From: Actinernus sp. WN-2022
Lineage: Eukaryota; Cnidaria; Anthozoa; Actiniaria; Actinernidae
Direction: 5' to 3'
Assembly (NCBI GenBank): GCA_030867875.1
Contig: JAOWCC010000936.1
Coordinates: 16,500,095-16,564,094 of the forward strand
DNA length: 64,000 bases
Part shown: positions 34,527 to 47,320 of the stretch, piece by piece
Numbering within the stretch: position 1 is the stretch's first letter
How the letters are laid out: each line of letters opens with the position of its first letter
The notes under the pieces: generated by a model
Databases searched by the model: none
Told to the model about the DNA's origin: nothing
What the model saw: the letters and a program-made list of their open reading frames with translations, nothing else
Position numbers and translations under genes: made by a program

Positions 34527-34764
34527 TGTCTATCCTTCATAACACACACCTGAATATCTGCTTCCTTTCTCGACACCTTCATAACACGTACCTCAATATC
34601 TTCCTGTCTCCACACATCAGAAGCAGTGTCTATCTTGTTTAGATGAGTTACGTTGTCAGGTCACAGGAACTCCATGGCCAGTAGGTACATATCCTATCGA
34701 GATATCGATATCGTTTAGAAGTTTATTCTGCATTTAAGGTACCGACCATTATGATAATTAGTAG
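34527..34764 (+). repeat. S element copy 28
   Basis: ATAATTC-type left flank. The next unit has GATATCAAAC where most post-S units have GATCTCAAAC, so the flank has recombined. Confidence 0.9.
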
Positions 34765-36218
34765 AGACCGGGTAGGCAAATAATCTTGGATTTCTTACAA
34801 AAATAAAAAAACACTCAATATGCTTCAAAATGATATCAAACAATCTCCTGTTAGCTTCAGAACATGAATGGATTAAGTTGGAGAAAGAATTGAACAAAAA
34901 ATCAACATCTTAAAAAAATGGTCAAATCTGGATATTTTTTGCCAGACCGGGTAGGCGAAAAATATTGGATTTCTGACAAAAATAAAAAAACCACTCAATA
35001 TGCTTCAAAATGATCTCAAACAATCTCCTGGTAGCTTCTGAACATCAATGGATTAAGTTGGAGAAAGAATTGAAGTAAAAATTAACATCATCAAAAATGG
35101 TCAAATCTGGCTTTTTGATTTCTGACAAAAACTAAAAACCACTCGATAATGCTTCAAAATGATATCAAACAATCTCCTGTTAGCTCCAGAACATGAATGG
35201 ATTAAGTTGGAGAAAGAATTGAAGTAAAAATTAACATCATCAAAAATGGTCAAATCGGATTTTTGATTTCTGACAAAAACTAAAAACCACTCGATAATGC
35301 TTCAAAATGATATCAAACAATCTCCTGTTAGCTCCAGAACATGAATGGATTAAGTTGGAGAAAGAATTGAAGAAAAAATTAACATCATCAAAAATGGTCA
35401 AATCTGGATTTCTGACAAAAACTAAAAACCACTCGATAATGCTTCAAAATGATATCAAACAATCTCCTGTTAGCTTCAGAACATGAATGGATTAAGTTGG
35501 AGAAAGAATTGAACAAAAAATCAACATCTTCAAAAAATGGTCAAATCTGAATATTTTTTGCCAGACCGGGTAGGCGAAAAATCTTGGATTTCTGACAAAA
35601 ATAAAAAAACCACTCAATATGCTTCAAAATGATCTCAAACAATCTCCTGTTAGCTTCTGAACATCAATGGATTAAGTTGGAGAAAGAATTGAAGTAAAAA
35701 TTAACATCATCAAAAATGGTCAAATCTGGCTTTTTGATTTCTGACAAAAACTAAAAACCACTCGATAATGCTTCAAAATGATATCAAACAATCTCCTGTT
35801 AGCTCCAGAACATGAATGGATTAAGTTGGAGAAAGAATTGAAGTAAAAATTAACATCATCAAAAATGGTCAAATCGGATTTTTGATTTCTGACAAAAACT
35901 AAAAACCACTCGATAATGCTTCAAAATGATATCAAACAATCTCCTGTTAGCTTCAGAACATGAATGGATTAAGTTGGAGAAAGAATTGAACAAAAAATCA
36001 ACATCTTCAAAAAATGGTCAAATCTGGATATTTTTGCCAGACCGGGTAGGCGAAAAGTCTTGGATTTCTGACAAAAATAAAAAAACACTCAATATGCTTC
36101 AAAATGATATCAAACAATCTCCTGTTAGCTTCAGAACATGAATGGATTAAGTTGGAGAAAGAATTGAACAAAAAATCAAGATAATTCAAAAATGGTCAAA
36201 TCTGGATTTTTTAGCCAG
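34765..36218 (+). repeat. Monomer block S28-S29
   Basis: Rich in 149-bp units. Shared changes TTAGCTCCAGAAC and AAATCGGATTTTTG occur twice at a pitch of about 600 bp (near 35.2-35.3 and 35.8-35.9 kb), indicating a small internal duplication. Confidence 0.82.
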
Positions 36219-36456
36219 TGTCTATCCTTCATAACACACACCTGAATATCTGCTTCCTTTCTCGACACCTTCATAACACGTACCTCAATATCTTCCTGTC
36301 TCCACACATCAGAAGCAGTGTCTATCTTGTTTAGATGAGTTACGTTGTCAGGTCACAGGAACTCCATGGCCAGTAGGTACATATCCTATCGAGATATCGA
36401 TATCGTTTAGAAGTTTATTCTGCATTTAAGGTACCGACCATTATGATAATTAGTAG
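36219..36456 (+). repeat. S element copy 29
   Basis: ATAATTC-type left flank with a private C-to-G (ATCAAGATAATTC). The block after it matches the block after S2. Confidence 0.9.
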
Positions 36457-37913
36457 AGACCGGGTAGGCAAATAATCTTGGATTTCTTACAAAAATAAAA
36501 AAACACTCAATATGCTTCAAAATGATCTCAAACAATCTCCTGGTAGCTTCAGAACATGAATGGATTAAGTTGGAGAAAGAATTGAAGAAAAAATTAACAT
36601 CATCAAAAATGGTCAAATCTGGATTTCTGACAAAAATAAAAAACCACTCAATATGCTTCAAAATGATCTCAAACAATCTCCTGTTAGCTTCAGAACATGA
36701 ATGGATTAAGTTGGAGAAAGAATTGAACAAAAAATCAACATCTTCAAAAAATGGTCAAATCTGGATATTTTTTGCCAGAACGGGTAGGCGAAAAGTCTTG
36801 GATTTCTGACAAAAATAAAAAACCCACTCAATATGCTTCAAAATGATCTCAAACAATCTCCTGTTAGCTTCTGAACATCAATGGATTAAGTTGGAGAAAG
36901 AATTGAAGTAAAAATTAACATCATCAAAAATGTTCAAATCTGGCTTTTTGATTTCTGACAAAAACTAAAAACCACTCGATAATGCTTCAAAATGATATCA
37001 AACAACCTACTGTTAGCTTCAGAACATGAATGGATTAAGTTGGAGAAAGAATTGAACAAAAAATCAACATCTTCAAAAAATGGTCAAATCTGTATATTTT
37101 TTGCCAGACCGGGTAGGCGAAAAATCTTGGATTTCTGACAAAAATAAAAAAACCACTCAATATGCTTCAAAATGATCTCAAACAATCTCCTGTTAGCTTC
37201 TGAACATCAATGGATTAAGTTGGAGAAAGAATTGAAGTAAAAATTAACATCATCAAAAATGGTCAAATCTGGCTTTTTGATTTCTGACAAAAACTAAAAA
37301 CCACTCGATAATGCTTCAAAATGATATCAAACAATCTCCTGGTAGCTTCAGAACATGAATGGATTAAGTTGGAGAAAGAATTGAAGAAAAAATTAACATC
37401 ATCAAAAATGGTCAAATCTGGATTTTTGATTTCTGACAAAAACTAAAAACCACTCGATAATGCTTCAAAATGATATCAAACAACCTCCTGTTAGCTTCAC
37501 AACATGAATGGTTTAAGTTGGAGAAAGAATTGAACAAAAAATCAACATCTTCAAAAAATGGTCAAATCTGAATATTTTTTGCCAGACCGGGTAGGCGAAA
37601 AATCTTGGATTTCTGACAAAAATAAAAAAAACACTCAATATGCTTCAAAATGATCTCAAACAATCTCCTGTTAGCTTCTGAACATCAATGGATTAAGTTG
37701 GAGAAAGAATTGAAGTAAAAATTAACATCATCAAAAATGGTCAAATCTGGCTTTTTGATTTCTGACAAAAACTAAAAACCACTCGATAATGCTTCAAAAT
37801 GATATCAAACAATCTCCTGGTAGCTTCAGAACATGAATGGATTAAGTTGGAGAAAGAATTGAAGAAAAAATTAACATCATCAAAAATGGTCAAATCTGGA
37901 TTTTTTTAGCCAG
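36457..37913 (+). repeat. Monomer block S29-S30
   Basis: The first 0.8 kb matches 2408-3190 (shared AGAACGGGTAGG, AAAAACCCACTC and CTGTATATTTTTT). Later units alternate 149 and 180 bp, with the TTCACAACATGAATGGTTTAA unit near 37.50 kb. Confidence 0.83.
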
Positions 37914-38151
37914 TGTCTATCCTTCATAACACACACCTGAATATCTGCTTCCTTTCTCGACACCTTCATAACACGTACCTCAATATCTTCCTGTCTCCAC
38001 ACATCAGAAGCAGTGTCTATCTTGTTTAGATGAGTTACGTTGTCAGGTCACAGGAACTCCATGGCCAGTAGGTACATATCCTATCGAGATATCGATATCG
38101 TTTAGAAGTTTATTCTGCATTTAAGGTACCGACCATTATGATAATTAGTAG
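37914..38151 (+). repeat. S element copy 30
   Basis: ATCATC-type left flank with seven T. MITE copy 7 follows after 56 bp. Confidence 0.9.
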
Positions 38152-38207
38152 AGACCGGGTAGGCAAATAATCTTGGATTTCTTACAAAAATAAAAAAACA
38201 CTCAATA

Positions 38208-38887
38208 CTCAAGCATGTTAAGGCCTGGTTCATTTAAGGGAAAATAGATGTACGTTAAAAAATGTTTTCTGACAGAAAAAACAGTTTAAACAAAAACTAA
38301 TTACACCGTAATACTAATATCAACTTCCTTAATTTGTTAAGTGATGGCTGTCGTATCACGTGATCGATGACGTCATAATTATATAAAATCGTTTAAGTGA
38401 AATGCGGCTGCGACGATAACATATGAATATAAAGTAACCCTGCTAAAACATTACTCCTCCCGCAGTGTTTCCGATCACGCTTAGAAAACATGACTATCAT
38501 GTAAAGATAAGGAGATATTAAGGGTACAAAAGTCACGTGACCTATTTTGCATATGTTCGCCTTAATTACTCGTTAACGAAACATTGTAGTCATCTTTTCT
38601 AAGTTGATTTAGGTAAAAGGTTTCAACCTTAACTAAACATATCCACTCATCATCCTAGCTGTTTTAAACTCGGAGCCGCGTTTTTGATTTACTGATTTCG
38701 TGTTCTAAGTCACGTGACTGACCACGTGACACGTTTTACTACACACAGACCACTTAAGGTAGTCAAGAATGACGATACCTATTATCGTGAGAAATTTGGC
38801 GTACTTACCATACTAGGCTGTGCTGAAATAAGGAAAACAGTTTTTACCAAAAAATTGACCCCTGAACCAGGCCTTAACATGCTTGAG
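38208..38887 (+). mobile_element. MITE-like DNA transposon copy 7 (680 bp)
   Basis: Perfect inverted ends; one A shorter at GGTACAAAAGTCACG. This is the last MITE in the window; the remaining 25 kb has none. Confidence 0.9.
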
Positions 38888-39013
38888 TATGCTTCAAAAT
38901 GATCTCAAACAATCTCCTGTTAGCTTCAGAACATGAATGGATTAAGTTGGAGAAAGAATTGAACAAAAAATCAACATAATTCAAAAATGGTCAAATCTGG
39001 ATTTTTTAGCCAG

Positions 39014-39251
39014 TGTCTATCCTTCATAACACACACCTGAATATCTGCTTCCTTTCTCGACACCTTCATAACACGTACCTCAATATCTTCCTGTCTCCAC
39101 ACATCAGAAGCAGTGTCTATCTTGTTTAGATGAGTTACGTTGTCAGGTCACAGGAACTCCATGGCCAGTAGGTACATATCCTATCGAGATATCGATATCG
39201 TTTAGAAGTTTATTCTGCATTTAAGGTACCGACCATTATGATAATTAGTAG
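39014..39251 (+). repeat. S element copy 31
   Basis: Closes the seventh filled cassette; ATAATTC-type left flank. Last S of the MITE-bearing part of the array. Confidence 0.9.
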
Positions 39252-40826
39252 AGACCGGGTAGGCAAATAATCTTGGATTTCTTACAAAAATAAAAAAACA
39301 CTCAATATGCTTCAAAATGATCTCAAACAATCTCCTGGTAGCTTCAGAACATGAATGGATTAAGTTGGAGAAAGAATTGAAGAAAAAATTAACATCATCA
39401 AAAATGGTCAAATCTGGATTTCTGACAAAAACTAAAAACCACTCGATAATGCTTCAAAATGATATCAAACAATCTCCTGTTAGCTCCAGAACATGAATGG
39501 ATTAAGTTGGAGAAAGAATTGAAGAAAAAATTAACATCATCAAAAATGGTCAAATCTGGATTTCTGACAAAAACTAAAAACCACTCGATAATGCTTCAAA
39601 ATGATATCAAACAATCTCCTGTTAGCTTCAGAACATGAATGGATTAAGTTGGAGAAAGAATTGAACAAAAAATCAACATCATCAAAAATGGTCAAATCTG
39701 GATTTCTGACAAAAATAAAAAAACACTCAATATGCTTCAAAATGATCTCAAACAATCTCCTGGTAGCTTCTGAACATCAATGGATTAAGTTGGAGAAAGA
39801 ATTGAACAAAAAATCAACATCTTCAAAAAATGGTCAAATCTGAATATTTTTTGCCAGACCGGGTAGGCGAAAAATCTTGGATTTCTGACAAAAATAAAAA
39901 AACCACTCAATATGCTTCAAAATGATCTCAAACAATCTCCTGTTAGCTTCTGAACATCAATGGATTAAGTTGGAGAAAGAATTGAAGTAAAAATTAACAT
40001 CATCCAAAAATGGTCAAATCGGATTTTTGATTTCTGACAAAAACTAAAAACCACTCGATAATGCTTCAAAATGATATCAAACAATCTCCTGTTAGCTTCA
40101 CAACATGAATGGATTAAGTTGGAGAAAGAATTGAACAAAAAATCAACATCTTCAAAAAATGGTCAAATCTGTATATTTTTTGCCAGACCGGGTAGGCGAA
40201 AAATCTTGGATTTCTGACAAAAATAAAAAAAACCCTCAATATGCTTCAAAATGATCTCAAACAATCTCCTGGTAGCTTCTGAACATCAATGGATTAAGTT
40301 GGAGAAAGAATTGAAGAAAAAATTAACATCATCAAAAATGGTCAAATCTGGATTTCTGACAAAAATAAAAAACCACTCAATATGCTTCAAAATGATCTCA
40401 AACAATCTCCTGTTAGCTTCAGAACATGAATGGATTAAGTTGGAGAAAGAATTGAACAAAAAATTAACATCATCAAAAATGGTCAAATCTGGATTTCTGA
40501 CAAAAATAAAAAAACACTCAATATGCTTCAAAATGATCTCAAACAATCTCCTGTTAGCTTCAGAACATGAATGGATTAAGTTGGAGAAAGAATTGAACAA
40601 AAAATCAACATCTTAAAAAAATGGTCAAATCTGGATATTTTTTGCCAGACCGGGTAGGCGAAAAATCTTGGATTTCTGACAAAAATAAAAAAACACTCAA
40701 TATGCTTCAAAATGATCTCAAACAATCTCCTGTTAGCTTCAGAACATGAATGGATTAAGTTGGAGAAAGAATTGAACAAAAAATGAACATAATTCAAAAA
40801 TGGTCAAATCTGGATTTTTTAGCCAG
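39252..40826 (+). repeat. Monomer block S31-S32, boundary of the two array domains
   Basis: Here the 141-bp class becomes common (several in a row near 39.5-39.75 and 40.3-40.6 kb). Variants typical of the second domain appear: CATCCAAAAATGG, AAATCGGATTTTTG, ACCCTCAATATG. Related blocks recur near 43.8-44.6, 52.1-52.7, 53.1-53.8, 55.0-55.6 and 63.2-64.0 kb. Confidence 0.83.
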
Positions 40827-41064
40827 TGTCTATCCTTCATAACACACACCTGAATATCTGCTTCCTTTCTCGACACCTTCATAACACGTACCTCAATATC
40901 TTCCTGTCTCCACACATCAGAAGCAGTGTCTATCTTGTTTAGATGAGTTACGTTGTCAGGTCACAGGAACTCCATGGCCAGTAGGTACATATCCTATCGA
41001 GATATCGATATCGTTTAGAAGTTTATTCTGCATTTAAGGTACCGACCATTATGATAATTAGTAG
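40827..41064 (+). repeat. S element copy 32
   Basis: Left flank ATGAACATAATTC, a change of the ATAATTC type (TC to TG) confined to S32, S34, S35, S36 and S39. Confidence 0.9.
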
Positions 41065-41715
41065 AGACCGGGTAGGCAAATAATCTTGGATTTCTTACAA
41101 AAATAAAAAAACACTCAATATGCTTCAAAATGATCTCAAACAATCTCCTGGTAGCTTCAGAACATGAATGGATTAAGTTGGAGAAAGAATTGAGGTAAAA
41201 ATTAACATCATCAAAAATGTTCAAATCTGGATTTTTGATTTCTAACAAAAACTAAAAACCACTCGATAATGCTTCAAAATGATATCAAACAATCTCCTGT
41301 TAGCTTCAGAACATGAATGGATTAAGTTGGAGAAAGAATTGAACAAAAAATCAACATCTTCAAAAAATGGTCAAATCTGGATATTTTTTGCCAGACCGGG
41401 TAGGCGAAAAATCTTGGATTTCTGACAAAAATAAAAAAAACACTCAATATGCTTCAAAATGATCTCAAACAATCTCCTGTTAGCTTCTGAATATCAATGG
41501 ATTAAGTTGGAGAAAGAATTGAAGTAAAAATTAACATCTTCAAAAAATGGTCAAATCTGGATTTCTGACAAAAATAAAAAAACACTCAATATGCTTCAAA
41601 ATGATATCAAACAATCTCCTGTTAGCTTCAGAACATGAATGGATTAAGTTGGAGAAAGAATTGAACAAAAAATCAACATAATTCAAAAATGGTCAAATCT
41701 GGATTTTTTAGCCAG
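41065..41715 (+). repeat. Monomer block S32-S33
   Basis: Begins with GAGGTAAAAATTAAC near 41.19 kb, then TTTCTAACAAAAAC, a long unit, a unit with TTCTGAATATCAATGG and a 141-type unit. Closely related to about 46.57-47.08 and 61.0-61.57 kb. Confidence 0.82.
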
Positions 41716-41953
41716 TGTCTATCCTTCATAACACACACCTGAATATCTGCTTCCTTTCTCGACACCTTCATAACACGTACCTCAATATCTTCCTGTCTCC
41801 ACACATCAGAAGCAGTGTCTATCTTGTTTAGATGAGTTACGTTGTCAGGTCACAGGAACTCCATGGCCAGTAGGTACATATCCTATCGAGATATCGATAT
41901 CGTTTAGAAGTTTATTCTGCATTTAAGGTACCGACCATTATGATAATTAGTAG
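41716..41953 (+). repeat. S element copy 33
   Basis: Standard ATAATTC-type left flank (ATCAACATAATTC). Confidence 0.9.
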
Positions 41954-42312
41954 AGACCGGGTAGGCAAATAATCTTGGATTTCTTACAAAAATAAAAAAA
42001 CACTCAATATGCTTCAAAATGATCTCAAACAATCTCCTGTTAGCTTCAGAACATGAATGGATTAAGTTGGAGAAAGAATTGAACAAAAAATCAACATCTT
42101 AAAAAAATGGTCAAATCTGGATATTTTTTGCCAGACCGGGTAGGCGAAAAATCTTGGATTTCTGACAAAAATAAAAAAACACTCAATATGCTTCAAAATG
42201 ATCTCAAACAATCTCCTGTTAGCTTCAGAACATGAATGGATTAAGTTGGAGAAAGAATTGAACAAAAAATGAACATAATTCAAAAATGGTCAAATCTGGA
42301 TTTTTTAGCCAG
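41954..42312 (+). repeat. Short monomer block S33-S34
   Basis: S33 to S34 is 597 bp, the second-shortest S spacing in the window. It holds the S33 flank unit, one long unit with AACATCTTAAAAAAATGG, and the start of the S34 flank unit. Confidence 0.83.
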
Positions 42313-42550
42313 TGTCTATCCTTCATAACACACACCTGAATATCTGCTTCCTTTCTCGACACCTTCATAACACGTACCTCAATATCTTCCTGTCTCCACA
42401 CATCAGAAGCAGTGTCTATCTTGTTTAGATGAGTTACGTTGTCAGGTCACAGGAACTCCATGGCCAGTAGGTACATATCCTATCGAGATATCGATATCGT
42501 TTAGAAGTTTATTCTGCATTTAAGGTACCGACCATTATGATAATTAGTAG
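42313..42550 (+). repeat. S element copy 34
   Basis: ATGAACATAATTC left flank. Start of a segment repeated around S37 at offset 4770. Confidence 0.9.
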
Positions 42551-44665
42551 AGACCGGGTAGGCAAATAATCTTGGATTTCTTACAAAAATAAAAAAACAC
42601 TCAATATGCTTCAAAATGATCTCAAACAATCTCCTGGTAGCTTCAGAACATGAATGGATTAAGTTGGAGAAAGAATTGAAGTAAAAATTAACATCATCAA
42701 AAATGGTCAAATCTGGATTTCTGACAAAAATAAAAAAACACTCAATATGCTTCAAAATGATCTCAAACAATCTCCTGTTAGCTTCAGAACATGAATGGAT
42801 TAAGTTGGAGAAAGAATTGAACAAAAAATCAACATCTTAAAAAAATGGTCAAATCTGGATATTTTTTGCCAGACCGGGTAGGCGAAAAGTCTTGGATTTC
42901 TGACAAAAATAAAAAAACCACTCAATATGCTTCAAAATGATCTCAAACAATCTCCTGTTAGCTTCAGAACATCAATGGATTAAGTTGGAGAAAGAATTGA
43001 AGTAAAAATTAACATCTTCAAAAAATGGTCAAATCTGAATATTTTTTCCAAGACCGGGTAGGCGAAAAATCTTGGATTTCTGACAAAAATGAAAAAACAC
43101 TCAATATGCTTCAAAATGATATCAAACAATCTCCTGTTAGCTTCAGAACATGAATGGATTAAGTTGGAGTAAGAATTGAATAAAAAAATCAACATCTTCA
43201 AAAAATGGTCAAATCTGAATATTTTTTGCCAGACCGGGTAGGCAAATAATCTTGGATTTCTTACAAAAATAAAAAAAACACTCAATATGCTTCAAAATGA
43301 TCTCAAACAATCTCCTGGTAGCTTCTGAACATCAATGGATTAAGTTGGAGAAAGAATTGAAGAAAAAATTAACATCATCAAAAATGGTCAAATCTGGATT
43401 TCTGACAAAAACTAAAAAAACACTCAATATGCTTCAAAATGATCTCAAACAATCTCCTGGTAGCTTCAGAACATGAATGGATTAAGTTGGAGAAAGAATT
43501 GAAGAAAAAAATTAACATCATCAAAAATGGTCAAATCTGGATTTCTGACAAAAATAAAAAAACACTCAATATGCTTCAAAATGATCTCAAACAATCTCCT
43601 GGTAGCTTCTGAACATCAATGGATTAAGTTGGAGAAAGAATTGAACAAAAAATCAACATCTTCAAAAAATGGTCAAATCTGAATATTTTTTGCCAGACCG
43701 GGTAGGCGAAAAATCTTGGATTTCTGACAAAAATAAAAAAACCACTCAATATGCTTCAAAATGATCTCAAACAATCTCCTGTTAGCTTCTGAACATCAAT
43801 GGATTAAGTTGGAGAAAGAATTGAAGTAAAAATTAACATCATCCAAAAATGGTCAAATCGGATTTTTGATTTCTGACAAAAACTAAAAACCACTCGATAA
43901 TGCTTCAAAATGATATCAAACAATCTCCTGTTAGCTTCACAACATGAATGGATTAAGTTGGAGAAAGAATTGAACAAAAAATCAACATCTTCAAAAAATG
44001 GTCAAATCTGTATATTTTTTGCCAGACCGGGTAGGCGAAAAATCTTGGATTTCTGACAAAAATAAAAAAAACCCTCAATATGCTTCAAAATGATCTCAAA
44101 CAATCTCCTGGTAGCTTCTGAACATCAATGGATTAAGTTGGAGAAAGAATTGAAGAAAAAATTAACATCATCAAAAATGGTCAAATCTGGATTTCTGACA
44201 AAAATAAAAAACCACTCAATATGCTTCAAAATGATCTCAAACAATCTCCTGTTAGCTTCAGAACATGAATGGATTAAGTTGGAGAAAGAATTGAACAAAA
44301 AATTAACATCATCAAAAATGGTCAAATCTGGATTTCTGACAAAAATAAAAAAACACTCAATATGCTTCAAAATGATCTCAAACAATCTCCTGTTAGCTTC
44401 AGAACATGAATGGATTAAGTTGGAGAAAGAATTGAACAAAAAATCAACATCTTAAAAAAATGGTCAAATCTGGATATTTTTTGCCAGACCGGGTAGGCGA
44501 AAAATCTTGGATTTCTGACAAAAATAAAAAAACACTCAATATGCTTCAAAATGATCTCAAACAATCTCCTGTTAGCTTCAGAACATGAATGGATTAAGTT
44601 GGAGAAAGAATTGAACAAAAAATGAACATAATTCAAAAATGGTCAAATCTGGATTTTTTAGCCAG
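42551..44665 (+). repeat. Monomer block S34-S35
   Basis: Contains the second-domain group: TTTTTTCCAAGACC near 43.05 kb, TTGGAGTAAGAATTGAAT near 43.17 kb, an S-flank-like unit without S (43180-43360), GAAGAAAAAAATTAAC near 43.50 kb, then 180-, 149- and 141-bp units. Most of it recurs near 62.1-64.0 kb at offset 19397. Confidence 0.83.
43180..43360 (+). repeat. S-flank-like monomer without S
   Basis: This 181-bp unit reads GCCAGACCGGGTAGGC continuously and then carries AAATAATCTTGG and TTTCTTACAAAAATAAAA, the sequence otherwise found just right of S. It is either a relic of the unoccupied S site or a recombinant. Equivalent units stand at 47950-48130, 49488-49668, 54763-54943, 56473-56653, 58592-58772 and 62577-62757. 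Confidence 0.8.
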
Positions 44666-44903
44666 TGTCTATCCTTCATAACACACACCTGAATATCTGC
44701 TTCCTTTCTCGACACCTTCATAACACGTACCTCAATATCTTCCTGTCTCCACACATCAGAAGCAGTGTCTATCTTGTTTAGATGAGTTACGTTGTCAGGT
44801 CACAGGAACTCCATGGCCAGTAGGTACATATCCTATCGAGATATCGATATCGTTTAGAAGTTTATTCTGCATTTAAGGTACCGACCATTATGATAATTAG
44901 TAG
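44666..44903 (+). repeat. S element copy 35
   Basis: ATGAACATAATTC left flank; 1020 bp before S36. Confidence 0.9.
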
Positions 44904-45685
44904 AGACCGGGTAGGCAAATAATCTTGGATTTCTTACAAAAATAAAAAAACACTCAATATGCTTCAAAATGATCTCAAACAATCTCCTGGTAGCTTCAGA
45001 ACATGAATGGATTAAGTTGGAGAAAGAATTGAAGTAAAAATTAACATCATCAAAAATGGTCAAATCTGGATTTCTGACAAAAATAAAAAAACACTCAATA
45101 TGCTTCAAAATGATCTCAAACAATCTCCTGGTAGCTTCTGAACATCAATGGATTAAGTTGGAGAAAGAATTGAAGAAAAAATCAACATCATCAAAAATGG
45201 TCAAATCTGGATTTCTGACAAAAATAAAAAACCACTCAATATGCTTCAAAATGATCTCAAACAATCTCCTGTTAGCTTCAGAACATGAATGGATTAAGTT
45301 GGAGAAAGAATTGAACAAAAAATTAACATCATCAAAAATGGTCAAATCTGGATTTCTGACAAAAATAAAAAAACACTCAATATGCTTCAAAATGATCTCA
45401 AACAATCTCCTGTTAGCTTCAGAACATGAATGGATTAAGTTGGAGAAAGAATTGAACAAAAAATCAACATCTTAAAAAAATGGTCAAATCTGGATATTTT
45501 TTGCCAGACCGGGTAGGCGAAAAATCTTGGATTTCTGACAAAAATAAAAAAACACTCAATATGCTTCAAAATGATCTCAAACAATCTCCTGTTAGCTTCA
45601 GAACATGAATGGATTAAGTTGGAGAAAGAATTGAACAAAAAATGAACATAATTCAAAAATGGTCAAATCTGGATTTTTTAGCCAG

Positions 45686-45923
45686 TGTCTATCCTTCATA
45701 ACACACACCTGAATATCTGCTTCCTTTCTCGACACCTTCATAACACGTACCTCAATATCTTCCTGTCTCCACACATCAGAAGCAGTGTCTATCTTGTTTA
45801 GATGAGTTACGTTGTCAGGTCACAGGAACTCCATGGCCAGTAGGTACATATCCTATCGAGATATCGATATCGTTTAGAAGTTTATTCTGCATTTAAGGTA
45901 CCGACCATTATGATAATTAGTAG
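45686..45923 (+). repeat. S element copy 36
   Basis: ATGAACATAATTC left flank; second copy of the 1020-bp duplication. Confidence 0.9.
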
Positions 45924-47082
45924 AGACCGGGTAGGCAAATAATCTTGGATTTCTTACAAAAATAAAAAAACACTCAATATGCTTCAAAATGATCTCAAAC
46001 AATCTCCTGGTAGCTTCAGAACATGAATGGATTAAGTTGGAGAAAGAATTGAAGTAAAAATTAACATCATCAAAAATGGTCAAATCGGATTTTTGATTTC
46101 TGACAAAAACTAAAAACCACTCGATAATGCTTCAAAATGATATCAAACAATCTCCTGTTAGCTTCAGAACATGAATGGATTAAGTTGGAGAAAGAATTGA
46201 ACAAAAAATCAACATCTTCAAAAAATGGTCAAATCTGGATATTTTTTGCCAGACCGGGTAGGCGAAAAGTCTTGGATTTCTGACAAAAATAAAAAAAACA
46301 CTCACTATGCTTCAAAATGATCTCAAACAATCTCCTGTTAGCTTCTGAACATCAATGGATTAAGTTGGAGAAAGAATTGAACAAAAAATCAACATCTTCA
46401 AAAAATGGTCAAATCTGAATATTTTTTGCCAGACCGGGTAGGCGAAAAATCTTGGATTTCTGACAAAAATAAAAAAAACACTCACTATGCTTCAAAATGA
46501 TCTCAAACAATCTCCTGTTAGCTTCTGAACATCAATGGATTAAGTTGGAGAAAGAATTGAAGTAAAAATTAACATCATCAAAAATGTTCAAATCTGGATT
46601 TTTGATTTCTAACAAAAACTAAAAACCACTCGATAATGCTTCAAAATGATATCAAACAATCTCCTGTTAGCTTCAGAACATGAATGGATTAAGTTGGAGA
46701 AAGAATTGAACAAAAAATCAACATCTTCAAAAAATGGTCAAATCTGGATATTTTTTGCCAGACCGGGTAGGCGAAAAATCTTGGATTTCTGACAAAAATA
46801 AAAAAAACACTCAATATGCTTCAAAATGATCTCAAACAATCTCCTGTTAGCTTCTGAATATCAATGGATTAAGTTGGAGAAAGAATTGAAGTAAAAATTA
46901 ACATCTTCAAAAAATGGTCAAATCTGGATTTCTGACAAAAATAAAAAAACACTCAATATGCTTCAAAATGATATCAAACAATCTCCTGTTAGCTTCAGAA
47001 CATGAATGGATTAAGTTGGAGAAAGAATTGAACAAAAAATCAACATAATTCAAAAATGGTCAAATCTGGATTTTTTAGCCAG
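45924..47082 (+). repeat. Monomer block S36-S37
   Basis: Has CACTCACTATGC (A to C within the usual CACTCAATATGC) near 46.30 and 46.48 kb, and TTTCTAACAAAAAC near 46.61 kb. It matches about 60.24-61.57 kb, which carries an extra pair of units (about 329 bp). Confidence 0.82.
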
Positions 47083-47320
47083 TGTCTATCCTTCATAACA
47101 CACACCTGAATATCTGCTTCCTTTCTCGACACCTTCATAACACGTACCTCAATATCTTCCTGTCTCCACACATCAGAAGCAGTGTCTATCTTGTTTAGAT
47201 GAGTTACGTTGTCAGGTCACAGGAACTCCATGGCCAGTAGGTACATATCCTATCGAGATATCGATATCGTTTAGAAGTTTATTCTGCATTTAAGGTACCG
47301 ACCATTATGATAATTAGTAG
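47083..47320 (+). repeat. S element copy 37
   Basis: ATAATTC-type left flank. Counterpart of S34 at offset 4770, although S34 has the ATGAAC change. Confidence 0.9.

Larger units (their letters stand above)
44080..46080 (+). repeat. 1020-bp tandem duplication containing S35 and S36
   Basis: About 44.08-45.06 and 45.10-46.08 kb repeat at 1020 bp. One difference is ATTAACATCATC near 44.16 kb against ATCAACATCATC near 45.18 kb. The right copy ends where AAATCTGGATTTCTG changes to AAATCGGATTTTTG. Confidence 0.82.
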
